The notes under the pieces are model-generated. The model saw only the letters and a list, made by a program, of their open reading frames with translations. It did not search any database and was not told the DNA's origin. From Saprospiraceae bacterium (lineage in GTDB: Bacteria > Bacteroidota > Bacteroidia > Chitinophagales > Saprospiraceae), in assembly GCA_013001595.1 (NCBI GenBank), contig JABDMH010000035.1, positions 1 to 36,013 on the forward strand: 36,013 nucleotides of DNA, read 5' to 3'. Made by a program: the position numbers and the translations under genes. Each line of letters opens with the position of its first letter. Positions within the stretch are counted from its first letter, which is position 1. Below, in pieces: positions 18,521 to 25,895 of this stretch.

Positions 18521-19849
18521 TTAAGCAGTCTCTGCATGCCCAGGATTATAGAAAACCTTAAACCATATAAATGACAGGACCATGATCGCCAGATAAATGG
18601 CAGCTTGCCAGGGGTTATAGATGGTGATGGCTACTAAAGCTATGGAAGCAATTAATAGGGCAATGAGTGGCGTCCAAGGGTAAAATGGTACCGCAAAAGG
18701 TCGCAGTAAATTCGGTTGTGTTTTGCGTAACTTCAGAACACTTAGCATAGAGATAATATAAAGGGTCAAGGCTCCAAAGCAAGCTATGGTAATCACATCA
18801 CCTGTCTTGCCTGTAAAGAGTGCGACCAGACCAATGATAAGATTAAACACCAGTGCATTCGCAGGAGTGCGAAAACGTGGATGGATTTTTCCCAATCGTG
18901 GAGGAGCAAAGCCCACCCTGCCAAATTCAAAAGTAGCCCTGCCCGCTGCGAGGATGATTCCATGAAAGGAGGCTATAAATCCAAACAACCCAACTACGAT
19001 AATCAATTTATACGCGAAATGATCTTCTCCGATGGCACGCCGCAATGCAAGTGGCAGTGGTGAATCTGACAGGTTGCCAGCAGAGTCAAAAACAACTGCT
19101 TCCCAGCCGGCAATACCAACTGAAGTAGTAAAAGTAAATATGCACAGCACAACCAATGTTAAGATCGCCGAACCGAAGCCAAGTAGTACATTACGCTGAG
19201 GATTAATTGTCTCCTCAGCCACATTGGCCACTCCTTCAATGGCGAGGAAGAACCAGATGGCAAAGGGTATCGCGGCAAATGCTCCCGACCAACCGTGAGG
19301 TAAGGCATTCTTACTAAGGTTTTCCAACTCTACATGTGGGATCGAGACTCCCATGAATAGCAGGAGCCCCAGTACGGCGATGCAGGTGATCACTAACTCG
19401 ATGGATGCAGCTGCCTGCACCCCGTAAATGTTAAGTGCTGTAAATAACAAATAAACTACAATGGCTACGACCAAAATATTTACGACAGGAAAAAAAAGAT
19501 TAAAATAGGCCCCTATCGCAAATGCAATCGCTGGCGGAGCAAAAATAAATTCGATGTTTTGAGCCATTCCACCTACAAATCCCCAATTTTTGCCGAAGGC
19601 TTGAAGTGCATAATCAAAGGCCCCACCAGCCTTAGGAATTGCACAAGCCAGTTCAGTATAACTAAAGGTAAATGTCAAGTACAGTATAATGATAAAGACG
19701 GTTGCTGCACCCATACCCAGGGTTCCCCCTTTTTCCAAGCCGAGATTCCAGCCGAAGTACATTCCAGAGATTACATAGCCTACTCCTAGGCCCCATAGCA
19801 TATATGGGCCAAGAGACTTACTTAGTTGTTTGTTATGTGGCTCCTCCAC
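18521..19849 (-). CDS. APC-superfamily permease, ethanolamine permease type
   Basis: A 442-residue inner-membrane transporter with about twelve membrane helices. The N-terminal LGPYMLWGLGVGYVISGMYF, the next segment FGWNLGLEKGGTLG, the SYTELACAIPKAGGAFDYA signature and FIFAPPAIAFAIGAYF are hallmarks of the ethanolamine permease (Eat) subgroup of the APC superfamily. Such permeases import ethanolamine or a similar small amine by proton symport or exchange. The start codon lies only three bases after the stop of the PAL-kelch gene, so the two are translationally close and one operon. Its pairing with a GS-like ligase is the main reason to suggest ethanolamine as the pathway substrate. A general amino-acid role is the alternative. 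Confidence 0.9.
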   Translation of the reverse strand: MEEPHNKQLSKSLGPYMLWGLGVGYVISGMYFGWNLGLEKGGTLGMGAATVFIIILYLTFTFSYTELACAIPKAGGAFDYALQAFGKNWGFVGGMAQNIEFIFAPPAIAFAIGAYFNLFFPVVNILVVAIVVYLLFTALNIYGVQAAASIELVITCIAVLGLLLFMGVSIPHVELENLSKNALPHGWSGAFAAIPFAIWFFLAIEGVANVAEETINPQRNVLLGFGSAILTLVVLCIFTFTTSVGIAGWEAVVFDSAGNLSDSPLPLALRRAIGEDHFAYKLIIVVGLFGFIASFHGIILAAGRATFEFGRVGFAPPRLGKIHPRFRTPANALVFNLIIGLVALFTGKTGDVITIACFGALTLYIISMLSVLKLRKTQPNLLRPFAVPFYPWTPLIALLIASIALVAITIYNPWQAAIYLAIMVLSFIWFKVFYNPGHAETA

Positions 19850-19852
19850 AGA

Positions 19853-21700
19853 TTAGCGCTTCAACTCCCAACAGTCAATGGTTTTGGTTTCTGGACCACC
19901 ACCACGGTTGGAACTCCCTCCCGCTATATAGACTCGGTTATTATATTTGATCGCTTGCATGCCATGCCTACCTTCAAGCATTGGGTGCAAAGTATTCCAC
20001 CTGTTCTTCTTCACATCAAAAGCCTCCACTTCTTCATGGGCAGAAACTTGAGAGCCGCTCTCTCCACCCATGACCACCAGTTGATCATCCAAGGTGACTA
20101 CAGTTGTACCTGCGCGCAAAGTAGGTAGGTTTAAATCAGAGGGCAATGTGGTCCAAGTATTGGTTGCAAAATCAAAAACATCAACTTCGGCGATGGTTTG
20201 TTCCATCACACGATTGGTTTTTGCTGAGCTGTTTCTTCCTCCCGCAGCATATAGTTTTCCATCGATTACCGCCATTTGAAAGTGGTCCCTGGTGTGGGGA
20301 GCATCAGGCAGGGTGGTCCACTCGCCTGTTTTAGGGTCAAACACATCAAACCAGGTAGTGTGACCCGTGTAATGGCCGAGTTCATTTCCGCACAATAGAT
20401 AGATCTTACCCTCATAGACGATGGCTCCGGCAGCACCACGATGTCGACCGTCGGGCAATCTCCCAGCTATACGCCAGCTGTCGGAAGATGGATTGTAAAC
20501 GTGCAAGAATGCAATCGGTTCTTCCTTTGGGTAAGGTCCTGTGAAGGCGCCAACAACCCATATTTCATCATCGAGGACAATGGATTGAAAATGATGCATT
20601 TCGAGAGGTGTAACAGTACCTTGGGACCAACTTTTGGTCTCGGGATCAAAGATGTCCACGGTATGGGTGTTGCGGCCACCAAGTGCATAGAATTTGCCAT
20701 TGACTTCAGCGAAGGCAGACTCATGTCTGTAATGAGCGCAACCAGTGGCGTCAATCCGGTGCCAAGGTCCACGTTGCCATTTTTGATCATATCTTTGCAC
20801 TCTCCAGTTCAGAACCTCAGTGACATATAGTTCCTCATTTAGCCCAACGGCAATGCCGTGGGCAGCCCTCAATTGTCCTGGAGCCGCTCCAGGTCCAGCA
20901 ATATAAGTGCCCAATATGTTTCCGTCAGGGTCCAGTTTCAGAATCTGCTCTGCATCACCTTCCGTCATATAGATGTTTCCTTCGGGGCTGACCGCTAAGC
21001 CCCAGGGTTTTCCCACATTTGTCCAAGAAGCTTGGTGTTTTCCTTCCAGGTCAAAGACTTGAATGCGACTGTTGTAGCGATCGGCCACATAAAGCCGATT
21101 CTTGTAGTAGATGATATTGTGTGGATTGTCAAAATTTCCAGCTTCCGGTCCTTGTTTGCCCCACGTACGGATAAATCGACCGTGCTTATTAAGCTGTACA
21201 ATCCGGTGATTACCATAGCCATCGGCCACATAAAGATCACCATTCGGTGCAAATGTGATGTCTGCAGGTTTAAAAAACAAAACCATATCTCGCCCTTCCT
21301 CATAGAGGCCTTGTGTCCCATTTTGACCGAGCACCATTTCTACTTGACCTTGGGGATTTAGCTTAATCACCATATGAGATACGAGATCAGTCACCCAAAT
21401 ATTATCGTACCTATCAATACGCAAACCATGTGGATCTTTAAAAATGCCAGCTCCAATAGATCGCACATAGGATCCGTCTTCACCGAATTCCATGAGTTGC
21501 TTGTTGCCTTTATTAAACACAAAAATGTGACCAGCAGAGTTGACCGCCACACCAGTAGGCTGAATTACATTTCCATCTTCGGGCATTTGTAAAAAGCCAG
21601 GGACTGAATGTAGGTCGAAGGAAGTGTGTCCGGTGGTCTGCCCACTTAGTAAAGTGGCCAAGAATAGGTAGGAGAGTAGGAAGGGAATTGTTCTCTTCAT
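19853..21700 (-). CDS. Secreted double beta-propeller: PAL-like NHL domain fused to kelch domain
   Basis: A 615-residue exported protein. A signal peptide covers about 1-20 (MKRTIPFLLSYLFLATLLSG). Residues about 40-310 form an NHL propeller resembling peptidyl-alpha-hydroxyglycine alpha-amidating lyase (PAL). From my memory of rat PAL, its active-site positions are present: His91 in DPHGL, Tyr162 in DGYGN, His194 in NPHN, Arg208 in ADRYNSR and His281 in AAHG. A lysine (Lys64, FNKGN) stands where PAL has an arginine, and the Asp after the third zinc histidine is Gly. Residues about 320-610 are kelch repeats (YALGGRN, YLLCGNE, YAAGGRN, VVMGGES, YIAGGSS), probably a six-bladed propeller. PAL cleaves the C-N bond of an alpha-hydroxyglycine. 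Activity here is unproven; a non-catalytic binding scaffold is possible. Second gene of the operon, 63 bases after the PHP hydrolase. Confidence 0.85.
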   Translation of the reverse strand: MKRTIPFLLSYLFLATLLSGQTTGHTSFDLHSVPGFLQMPEDGNVIQPTGVAVNSAGHIFVFNKGNKQLMEFGEDGSYVRSIGAGIFKDPHGLRIDRYDNIWVTDLVSHMVIKLNPQGQVEMVLGQNGTQGLYEEGRDMVLFFKPADITFAPNGDLYVADGYGNHRIVQLNKHGRFIRTWGKQGPEAGNFDNPHNIIYYKNRLYVADRYNSRIQVFDLEGKHQASWTNVGKPWGLAVSPEGNIYMTEGDAEQILKLDPDGNILGTYIAGPGAAPGQLRAAHGIAVGLNEELYVTEVLNWRVQRYDQKWQRGPWHRIDATGCAHYRHESAFAEVNGKFYALGGRNTHTVDIFDPETKSWSQGTVTPLEMHHFQSIVLDDEIWVVGAFTGPYPKEEPIAFLHVYNPSSDSWRIAGRLPDGRHRGAAGAIVYEGKIYLLCGNELGHYTGHTTWFDVFDPKTGEWTTLPDAPHTRDHFQMAVIDGKLYAAGGRNSSAKTNRVMEQTIAEVDVFDFATNTWTTLPSDLNLPTLRAGTTVVTLDDQLVVMGGESGSQVSAHEEVEAFDVKKNRWNTLHPMLEGRHGMQAIKYNNRVYIAGGSSNRGGGPETKTIDCWELKR

Positions 21701-21706
21701 TCTTGA

Positions 21707-21729
21707 ATTAGTTTAAACTTGAAACTAAT
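21707..21729 (-). promoter_or_regulatory. Hairpin directly upstream of the PAL-kelch start codon
   Basis: ATTAGTTT at 21707-21714 and AAACTAAT at 21722-21729 are a perfect 8-bp inverted repeat with a 7-base spacer, in the 63-base gap between the PHP hydrolase and the PAL-kelch gene. In the minus-strand message the stem ends six bases before the ATG at 21700. It could hide the ribosome binding region or be a protein binding site. No T-run follows, so it is not an intrinsic terminator. Confidence 0.4.
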
Positions 21730-21763
21730 ACAATATTCGGGAATGCCAAGGATCAGCCTTTTC

Positions 21764-24172
21764 CTACTTAGAATCGATCAGTTGCTCATAGATTTTTCTA
21801 GCATATTGGTACGCTTGCTCAGCTGCTGGTCGCTCTTCTGGCCGGATCTGATTTTCTTTCATTTTCCAGCATTGATCTACTGCAGCAAGACACCATTCCG
21901 CACTTTTCTTGCGGTGCTGTGGTTTTCCAGTCACATTGATGTAAATGGGGTTTGTATGTGCACTGCCATAAATTCTAAGTGCGATCCATCCAGAGCGCTC
22001 AATTGGCTGATCAAACGTCAAATCGATCCAGCTTCCATCCGCTTCAATTTCCTGTTTCTGCACTACCTCGCCATTGAGTAGCAGCTCGACGGCTACCTTT
22101 CGAGTTTGGCTAATTCTTGACCGCTCAATATGCCAATAGGGCGATTGGTAGGCATTGGATGAAGCAATGATTTTACCCACCTCATCCTGTTCCATAGGCA
22201 AATGAGCAGCAGCGCGAGTCCTTACGGTCACCTTCTGTGGCTTGGTCAACTTCAGATTGCTCCCTTCGTGCCCTAATTTGGTCTCATTGGCAAAAAAGTC
22301 GATGAGATGGGCATGACCCGTACTTACATAACTGCGTCCTTTTAGCAAAGCATCCATGTAGTCGTCGAAATCCAATCCTTGATCAAGCTCAGCATAAATT
22401 CTCGCTCGACCCACGCGTTCATCAGAAATACAAGGGAAGTCAGTCTCGCCGCTCAGCGGTACTTTGAACCCACAATTCAATGTGTGATACCAAATATTGA
22501 GTTCTGCAGGGAGTGGAGTGTCACCCGCGGAATAAAAGTCAATCACATCATGTGTCACGGTAACAATATATTCATTGGCACCAATCCCGTCCATTTTTGG
22601 TGTGACAAAATTAGGGAGGTCTGATGTTGGATCCAATGGTGCCAGTCCCCATCCTGAGTGAGCATATCCGGTGATACCACCTTGGTTCTTTGCCCATTTC
22701 AGCACTGGAAGTGTCCAAGAAGGCCATTCTTCAATCACTGTTGTGCCTGGATAATCGTCTTCTTTGAGATTGAGCAATACCAAATGCCCTGCATGGGAAG
22801 AAGGGAAGCCAGAGACTTCTACATCATAGCGTAGAATGTTGTCTTCATCTGAGAGCTCATGGTTGTCGCCGGTAAAGAATTGCTTCTGGTGATACCAGCT
22901 TGGGCCCCATGTGAGGTTGTTTCCCATATTGAGATCTTCGCCTAGTACCTGGCGCCACATGTCCTCGGGATTCACACCTTCTTCTGGACTCTCATAGTGT
23001 GAGCAACCGGAGGCATGAATATGGTGATCAGCACTATACCATCCTTCTTTGGTCAGGTGAATCCACCGCTCTAGACGGAATTCTTCGTGCGCGATTTCTA
23101 CGCCTTCAGGTATCTCAATTTGGCGATAACTGGGCTGATATTCCGGTCCCCTTTCATAAGTCACGTGATACTTGCCCGGAGGCAGATATACATGTTCTCC
23201 ATCGGCTCGATAGATCTGTGGCTGAAAGAAAAAATCAGGATATTCATCTTCCGCGGCTAATCGGCGAGCAGGTAGCGGGTAAATCCCCGTCAAATGACTC
23301 GGTAACGAGCGATCTTCTTTCTTCATGCCTTCTAGCCAGTGAGTCGATTGGGCGCGAGTGAGGCGATAATCCACATTTGTTGCATCCTCAAAACGGTCAA
23401 CACCATCGTTTATGATAAAAGATGCCATAGTAGGTTTACCATCGTAGTCCTTTACACCAAGGACTAGTTTTACTGATTGCCTAATATTGAACAAGATATG
23501 TATGGAGTTGCGAAATCCAATGTCTTGTGTGCCCTGACCAACATTGAAACTGAGATCTACTTCACGTTGTCCTGGTACTTTGGGTTGCACCTGCAATAAG
23601 AAGTATTCAATTGGAATGCCTGAAAGTCGATCACTCAAAGGCCTACCACCGTAGATCATAAGGTCGAGAAAACGACTATCGATTTCTCCAGGCGTTATTC
23701 TATTTTCATCCTTCATCTTGTGCTGACCACTAGATCGGTGTAATAGGGGCTCAGCATTCGAGCTCTCGGGCTGTAGGATGGGAGTGATGCCAGCCTCATT
23801 GTGCACTTTGACTAAGAAAGTAGTCCAACCTCCCTGCACCAATACGGGTTGTACTTCACCTGGCTCCACTTTCACACGTGATTCAGGATTTATATGTATG
23901 TGAGCCAAGCAAAGAGGATCTAGTAAATTTTGAATCGTTCCAACCATTTCATCATCGTGACGTTGAAAGCTCAAACTGCTAAGCTCTCTAGAGATGTCTG
24001 CAGGTAGTGGACTTCCCACAAAAGTTAATCCGTCGGCAATGCGCAGACTATGAGCAAGCAGCGGCTGTGGTTCAATTCCTTTTACTGAATGCGTATGAGT
24101 ATGTTGGGAATAGCTGAGCTGTGATAAGCAGCACAGGCAGAAGATTATTGATAGACCTTGATATTTCTGCAT
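21764..24172 (-). CDS. Secreted CehA/McbA-like PHP-domain metallohydrolase
   Basis: An 802-residue exported protein. The signal peptide is MQKYQGLSIIFCLCCLSQLSYS, followed by a HTHTH stretch. Residues about 40-375 look like beta-rich accessory domains. The catalytic PHP-like region spans about 375-640: the opening metal motif DHHIHASGCSHY (His384, His386), AGHLVLLN (His463), GYAHSGWG (His505), LSGETDF (574-580) and a late STGHAHLIDF (His620, His622). This is the layout of the CehA/McbA family of PHP metalloenzymes, which includes phosphoesterases and amide or carbamate hydrolases. The C-terminus (650-760) is another beta domain. I start it at 24172 because the signal peptide begins there; the open frame goes further into the MarR gene. 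It is the first gene of the minus-strand operon. The substrate is unknown; in context it might free an amine from a larger molecule. Confidence 0.85.
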   Translation of the reverse strand: MQKYQGLSIIFCLCCLSQLSYSQHTHTHSVKGIEPQPLLAHSLRIADGLTFVGSPLPADISRELSSLSFQRHDDEMVGTIQNLLDPLCLAHIHINPESRVKVEPGEVQPVLVQGGWTTFLVKVHNEAGITPILQPESSNAEPLLHRSSGQHKMKDENRITPGEIDSRFLDLMIYGGRPLSDRLSGIPIEYFLLQVQPKVPGQREVDLSFNVGQGTQDIGFRNSIHILFNIRQSVKLVLGVKDYDGKPTMASFIINDGVDRFEDATNVDYRLTRAQSTHWLEGMKKEDRSLPSHLTGIYPLPARRLAAEDEYPDFFFQPQIYRADGEHVYLPPGKYHVTYERGPEYQPSYRQIEIPEGVEIAHEEFRLERWIHLTKEGWYSADHHIHASGCSHYESPEEGVNPEDMWRQVLGEDLNMGNNLTWGPSWYHQKQFFTGDNHELSDEDNILRYDVEVSGFPSSHAGHLVLLNLKEDDYPGTTVIEEWPSWTLPVLKWAKNQGGITGYAHSGWGLAPLDPTSDLPNFVTPKMDGIGANEYIVTVTHDVIDFYSAGDTPLPAELNIWYHTLNCGFKVPLSGETDFPCISDERVGRARIYAELDQGLDFDDYMDALLKGRSYVSTGHAHLIDFFANETKLGHEGSNLKLTKPQKVTVRTRAAAHLPMEQDEVGKIIASSNAYQSPYWHIERSRISQTRKVAVELLLNGEVVQKQEIEADGSWIDLTFDQPIERSGWIALRIYGSAHTNPIYINVTGKPQHRKKSAEWCLAAVDQCWKMKENQIRPEERPAAEQAYQYARKIYEQLIDSK

Positions 24173-24208
24173 AGTATGGATATTTCGCTTATGAATCGGA
24201 TGGACTAA

Positions 24209-24223
24209 TTGAGACACCCTCAA
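24209..24223. promoter_or_regulatory. 15-bp dyad between the divergent metallohydrolase and marR genes
   Basis: TTGAG-ACACC-CTCAA is a perfect 5-bp inverted repeat with a 5-base spacer in the 73-base gap between two divergent genes. A near-palindrome of about 15 bp is the usual size of a MarR operator, so this is a candidate binding site for the adjacent regulator. It could act on both the efflux operon and the hydrolase-permease operon. Confidence 0.4.
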
Positions 24224-24245
24224 ATTGGTTAATAAATGGTTGCAG

Positions 24246-24752
24246 ATGCAACTACTTGAACAGAAGTTCGTTTCTTTGTTGTTCATTAAGATAGAGAAAG
24301 ATCGAGAGCTTTCAAAAACACTGATACCCTGGGTAGGTAAGGCTGGAAAGATGATCGCACTTTTCATTGGCCAAAAACTTACAGCACATCAAATTGACCT
24401 AACTAGCAAGCAATGGGTATTACTGAAAATTCTTGAAGAAGATGGTCGACCACAGAATGATTTGGCAATTATTACGGATAGAAATAAAGCCTCTCTGGTT
24501 AGGTTAATTGATACGATGGAGCGAAAAGAGCTGATAGAAAGAATACAAGATCCTTCAGATAGACGTGTAAATAAGATCCACCTCACTACACATGGTCGCG
24601 AAGTATACAGCACTACTTTGCCCACGGTCTTCATGGCTTTCGAATATTTGCAACAAGACATAGAAAAAGAAAATATTGAAACTGTAATTTCCGCGATGAA
24701 AAAGGTATTGGAAAATATCGAAGCATTCAAAATTACAGTACAACCAAACTAA
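24246..24752 (+). CDS. MarR family transcriptional regulator
   Basis: A 168-residue winged-helix regulator. After a short helical N-terminus (LSKTLIPWVGKAGKMIALF), the DNA-binding domain reads LTSKQWVLLKILEEDG, NDLAIITDRNKASLVRLIDTMERKELIERI, then the wing DPSDRRVNKIHLTTHGREV, all typical of MarR. A C-terminal helix completes the dimerisation domain. I chose ATG at 24246; a TTG at 24225 in frame adds seven residues but would overlap the candidate operator. Three bases separate its stop from the RND adaptor gene, so it heads the efflux operon and most likely represses it until a ligand binds. It also lies divergent to the secreted-hydrolase operon, which it could control from the same gap. Confidence 0.93.
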   Translation: MQLLEQKFVSLLFIKIEKDRELSKTLIPWVGKAGKMIALFIGQKLTAHQIDLTSKQWVLLKILEEDGRPQNDLAIITDRNKASLVRLIDTMERKELIERIQDPSDRRVNKIHLTTHGREVYSTTLPTVFMAFEYLQQDIEKENIETVISAMKKVLENIEAFKITVQPN

Positions 24753-24755
24753 ATT

Positions 24756-25883
24756 ATGATACGAAAAATATTACTTGCCCTGATCGGCGTTGCCATCCTG
24801 GTAGGTGCATATATGTTTGCCCAAAATCTGATTGCCAGTCGCAAGATACCTAAGCCCCGTGAACGTAAAGTGGTGACTTCGGTATTTACTAAGACGGTGC
24901 AAAATGGAGAGGTTCCAGTCACTATTTCGACCAACGGAACTCTGACTGCAAAATATCGACTTGAGCTATTTAGTGAAGTACAAGGAATATTTGAGAAGAG
25001 TGCTGGTGAATTTAAGCCTGGAGAGCACTTTAAAAGAGGTAGTACCTTGATTAAAATAAATTCCGATGAGCATAGAGCATCTTTGCGCTCTCAGAAAAGT
25101 AATCTATACAATCAGGTTGTACTACTACTTCCCGATCTTAGATTGGATTTTCCTGAAGCTTTTCCTAAATGGGAGGCCTATGTCAATTCTTTTGATCTTG
25201 AAGGTACTTTGCAGCCTCTTCCCGAACCTTCGTCAGATAAGGAAAAACTATTTACGATCGGCAGGAATATTCTCTCAGCATATTATGCCGCTGCGAACTT
25301 AGAGGAACGATTGGCAAAATACGTCATCCGTGCTCCTTATTATGGTGTGTTGACCCAAGCTTCAGTGACTCAAGGGGCGCTTGTCAGGGCTGGTCAGAAG
25401 TTGGGGGAATTCATCAGCCCTAATACTTATGAGCTAGAGGTACCGATTAATACCAAATATGCAGACATGGTTAGGGTAGGGCAGCAGGTAAATTTGCATA
25501 ATTTAGAGCGCACCAAGAATTATCAAGGCAAAGTTATTAGAGTCAACAGTATCGTAGATCAATCCACTCAGACCATTCAGGTGTTTATTTTGGTGAAAGG
25601 TATTGATCTCAGGGAGAACGGATATTTAGAGGCAGATCTCGAGGCTAGAAAAATTAATAATGCTTTGGAGATCGATCGAAAATTATTGGTAAATGATGAT
25701 CAGGTGTTTTCAGTGCGAGATTCTATATTGGAAGTCAAGCAAGTGGAACCTCTTTTCTTCAAGGAGAGTTCCGTTGTTGTCAAGGGCCTGGAGGATGGCA
25801 CTAAAATTTTATCGAAATCTGTACCCGGTGCTTACCCGGGAATGTTGGTCCAAGTACTTGATGATATATCGACAACAAATTAA
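24756..25883 (+). CDS. RND efflux periplasmic adaptor (membrane fusion protein)
   Basis: A 375-residue HlyD/AcrA-type adaptor. It begins with one membrane anchor (about residues 4-22, ILLALIGVAILVGAYMF), then the lipoyl-like half IFEKSAGEFKPGEHFKRGSTLIKIN. A short helical hairpin follows, and the second half YVIRAPYYGVLTQASVTQGALVRAGQ is the classic membrane-fusion-protein pattern. The beta-barrel and membrane-proximal domains follow (VRVGQQVNLHN, VVVKGLEDGTKIL). It bridges the inner-membrane pump and the outer-membrane channel in the periplasm. The gene sits three bases after marR and 12 bases before the pump gene. The hairpin region is atypical, with the LPEPSSDKEK segment, which may tune the fit to its partner channel. 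Confidence 0.93.
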   Translation: MIRKILLALIGVAILVGAYMFAQNLIASRKIPKPRERKVVTSVFTKTVQNGEVPVTISTNGTLTAKYRLELFSEVQGIFEKSAGEFKPGEHFKRGSTLIKINSDEHRASLRSQKSNLYNQVVLLLPDLRLDFPEAFPKWEAYVNSFDLEGTLQPLPEPSSDKEKLFTIGRNILSAYYAAANLEERLAKYVIRAPYYGVLTQASVTQGALVRAGQKLGEFISPNTYELEVPINTKYADMVRVGQQVNLHNLERTKNYQGKVIRVNSIVDQSTQTIQVFILVKGIDLRENGYLEADLEARKINNALEIDRKLLVNDDQVFSVRDSILEVKQVEPLFFKESSVVVKGLEDGTKILSKSVPGAYPGMLVQVLDDISTTN

Positions 25884-25895
25884 TAAGGAATAAAG

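Noticed and set aside
20441-20830. 129-codon plus-strand frame inside the PAL-kelch gene
   Set aside because: Overlaps conserved kelch and NHL repeats on the opposite strand; no domain features.
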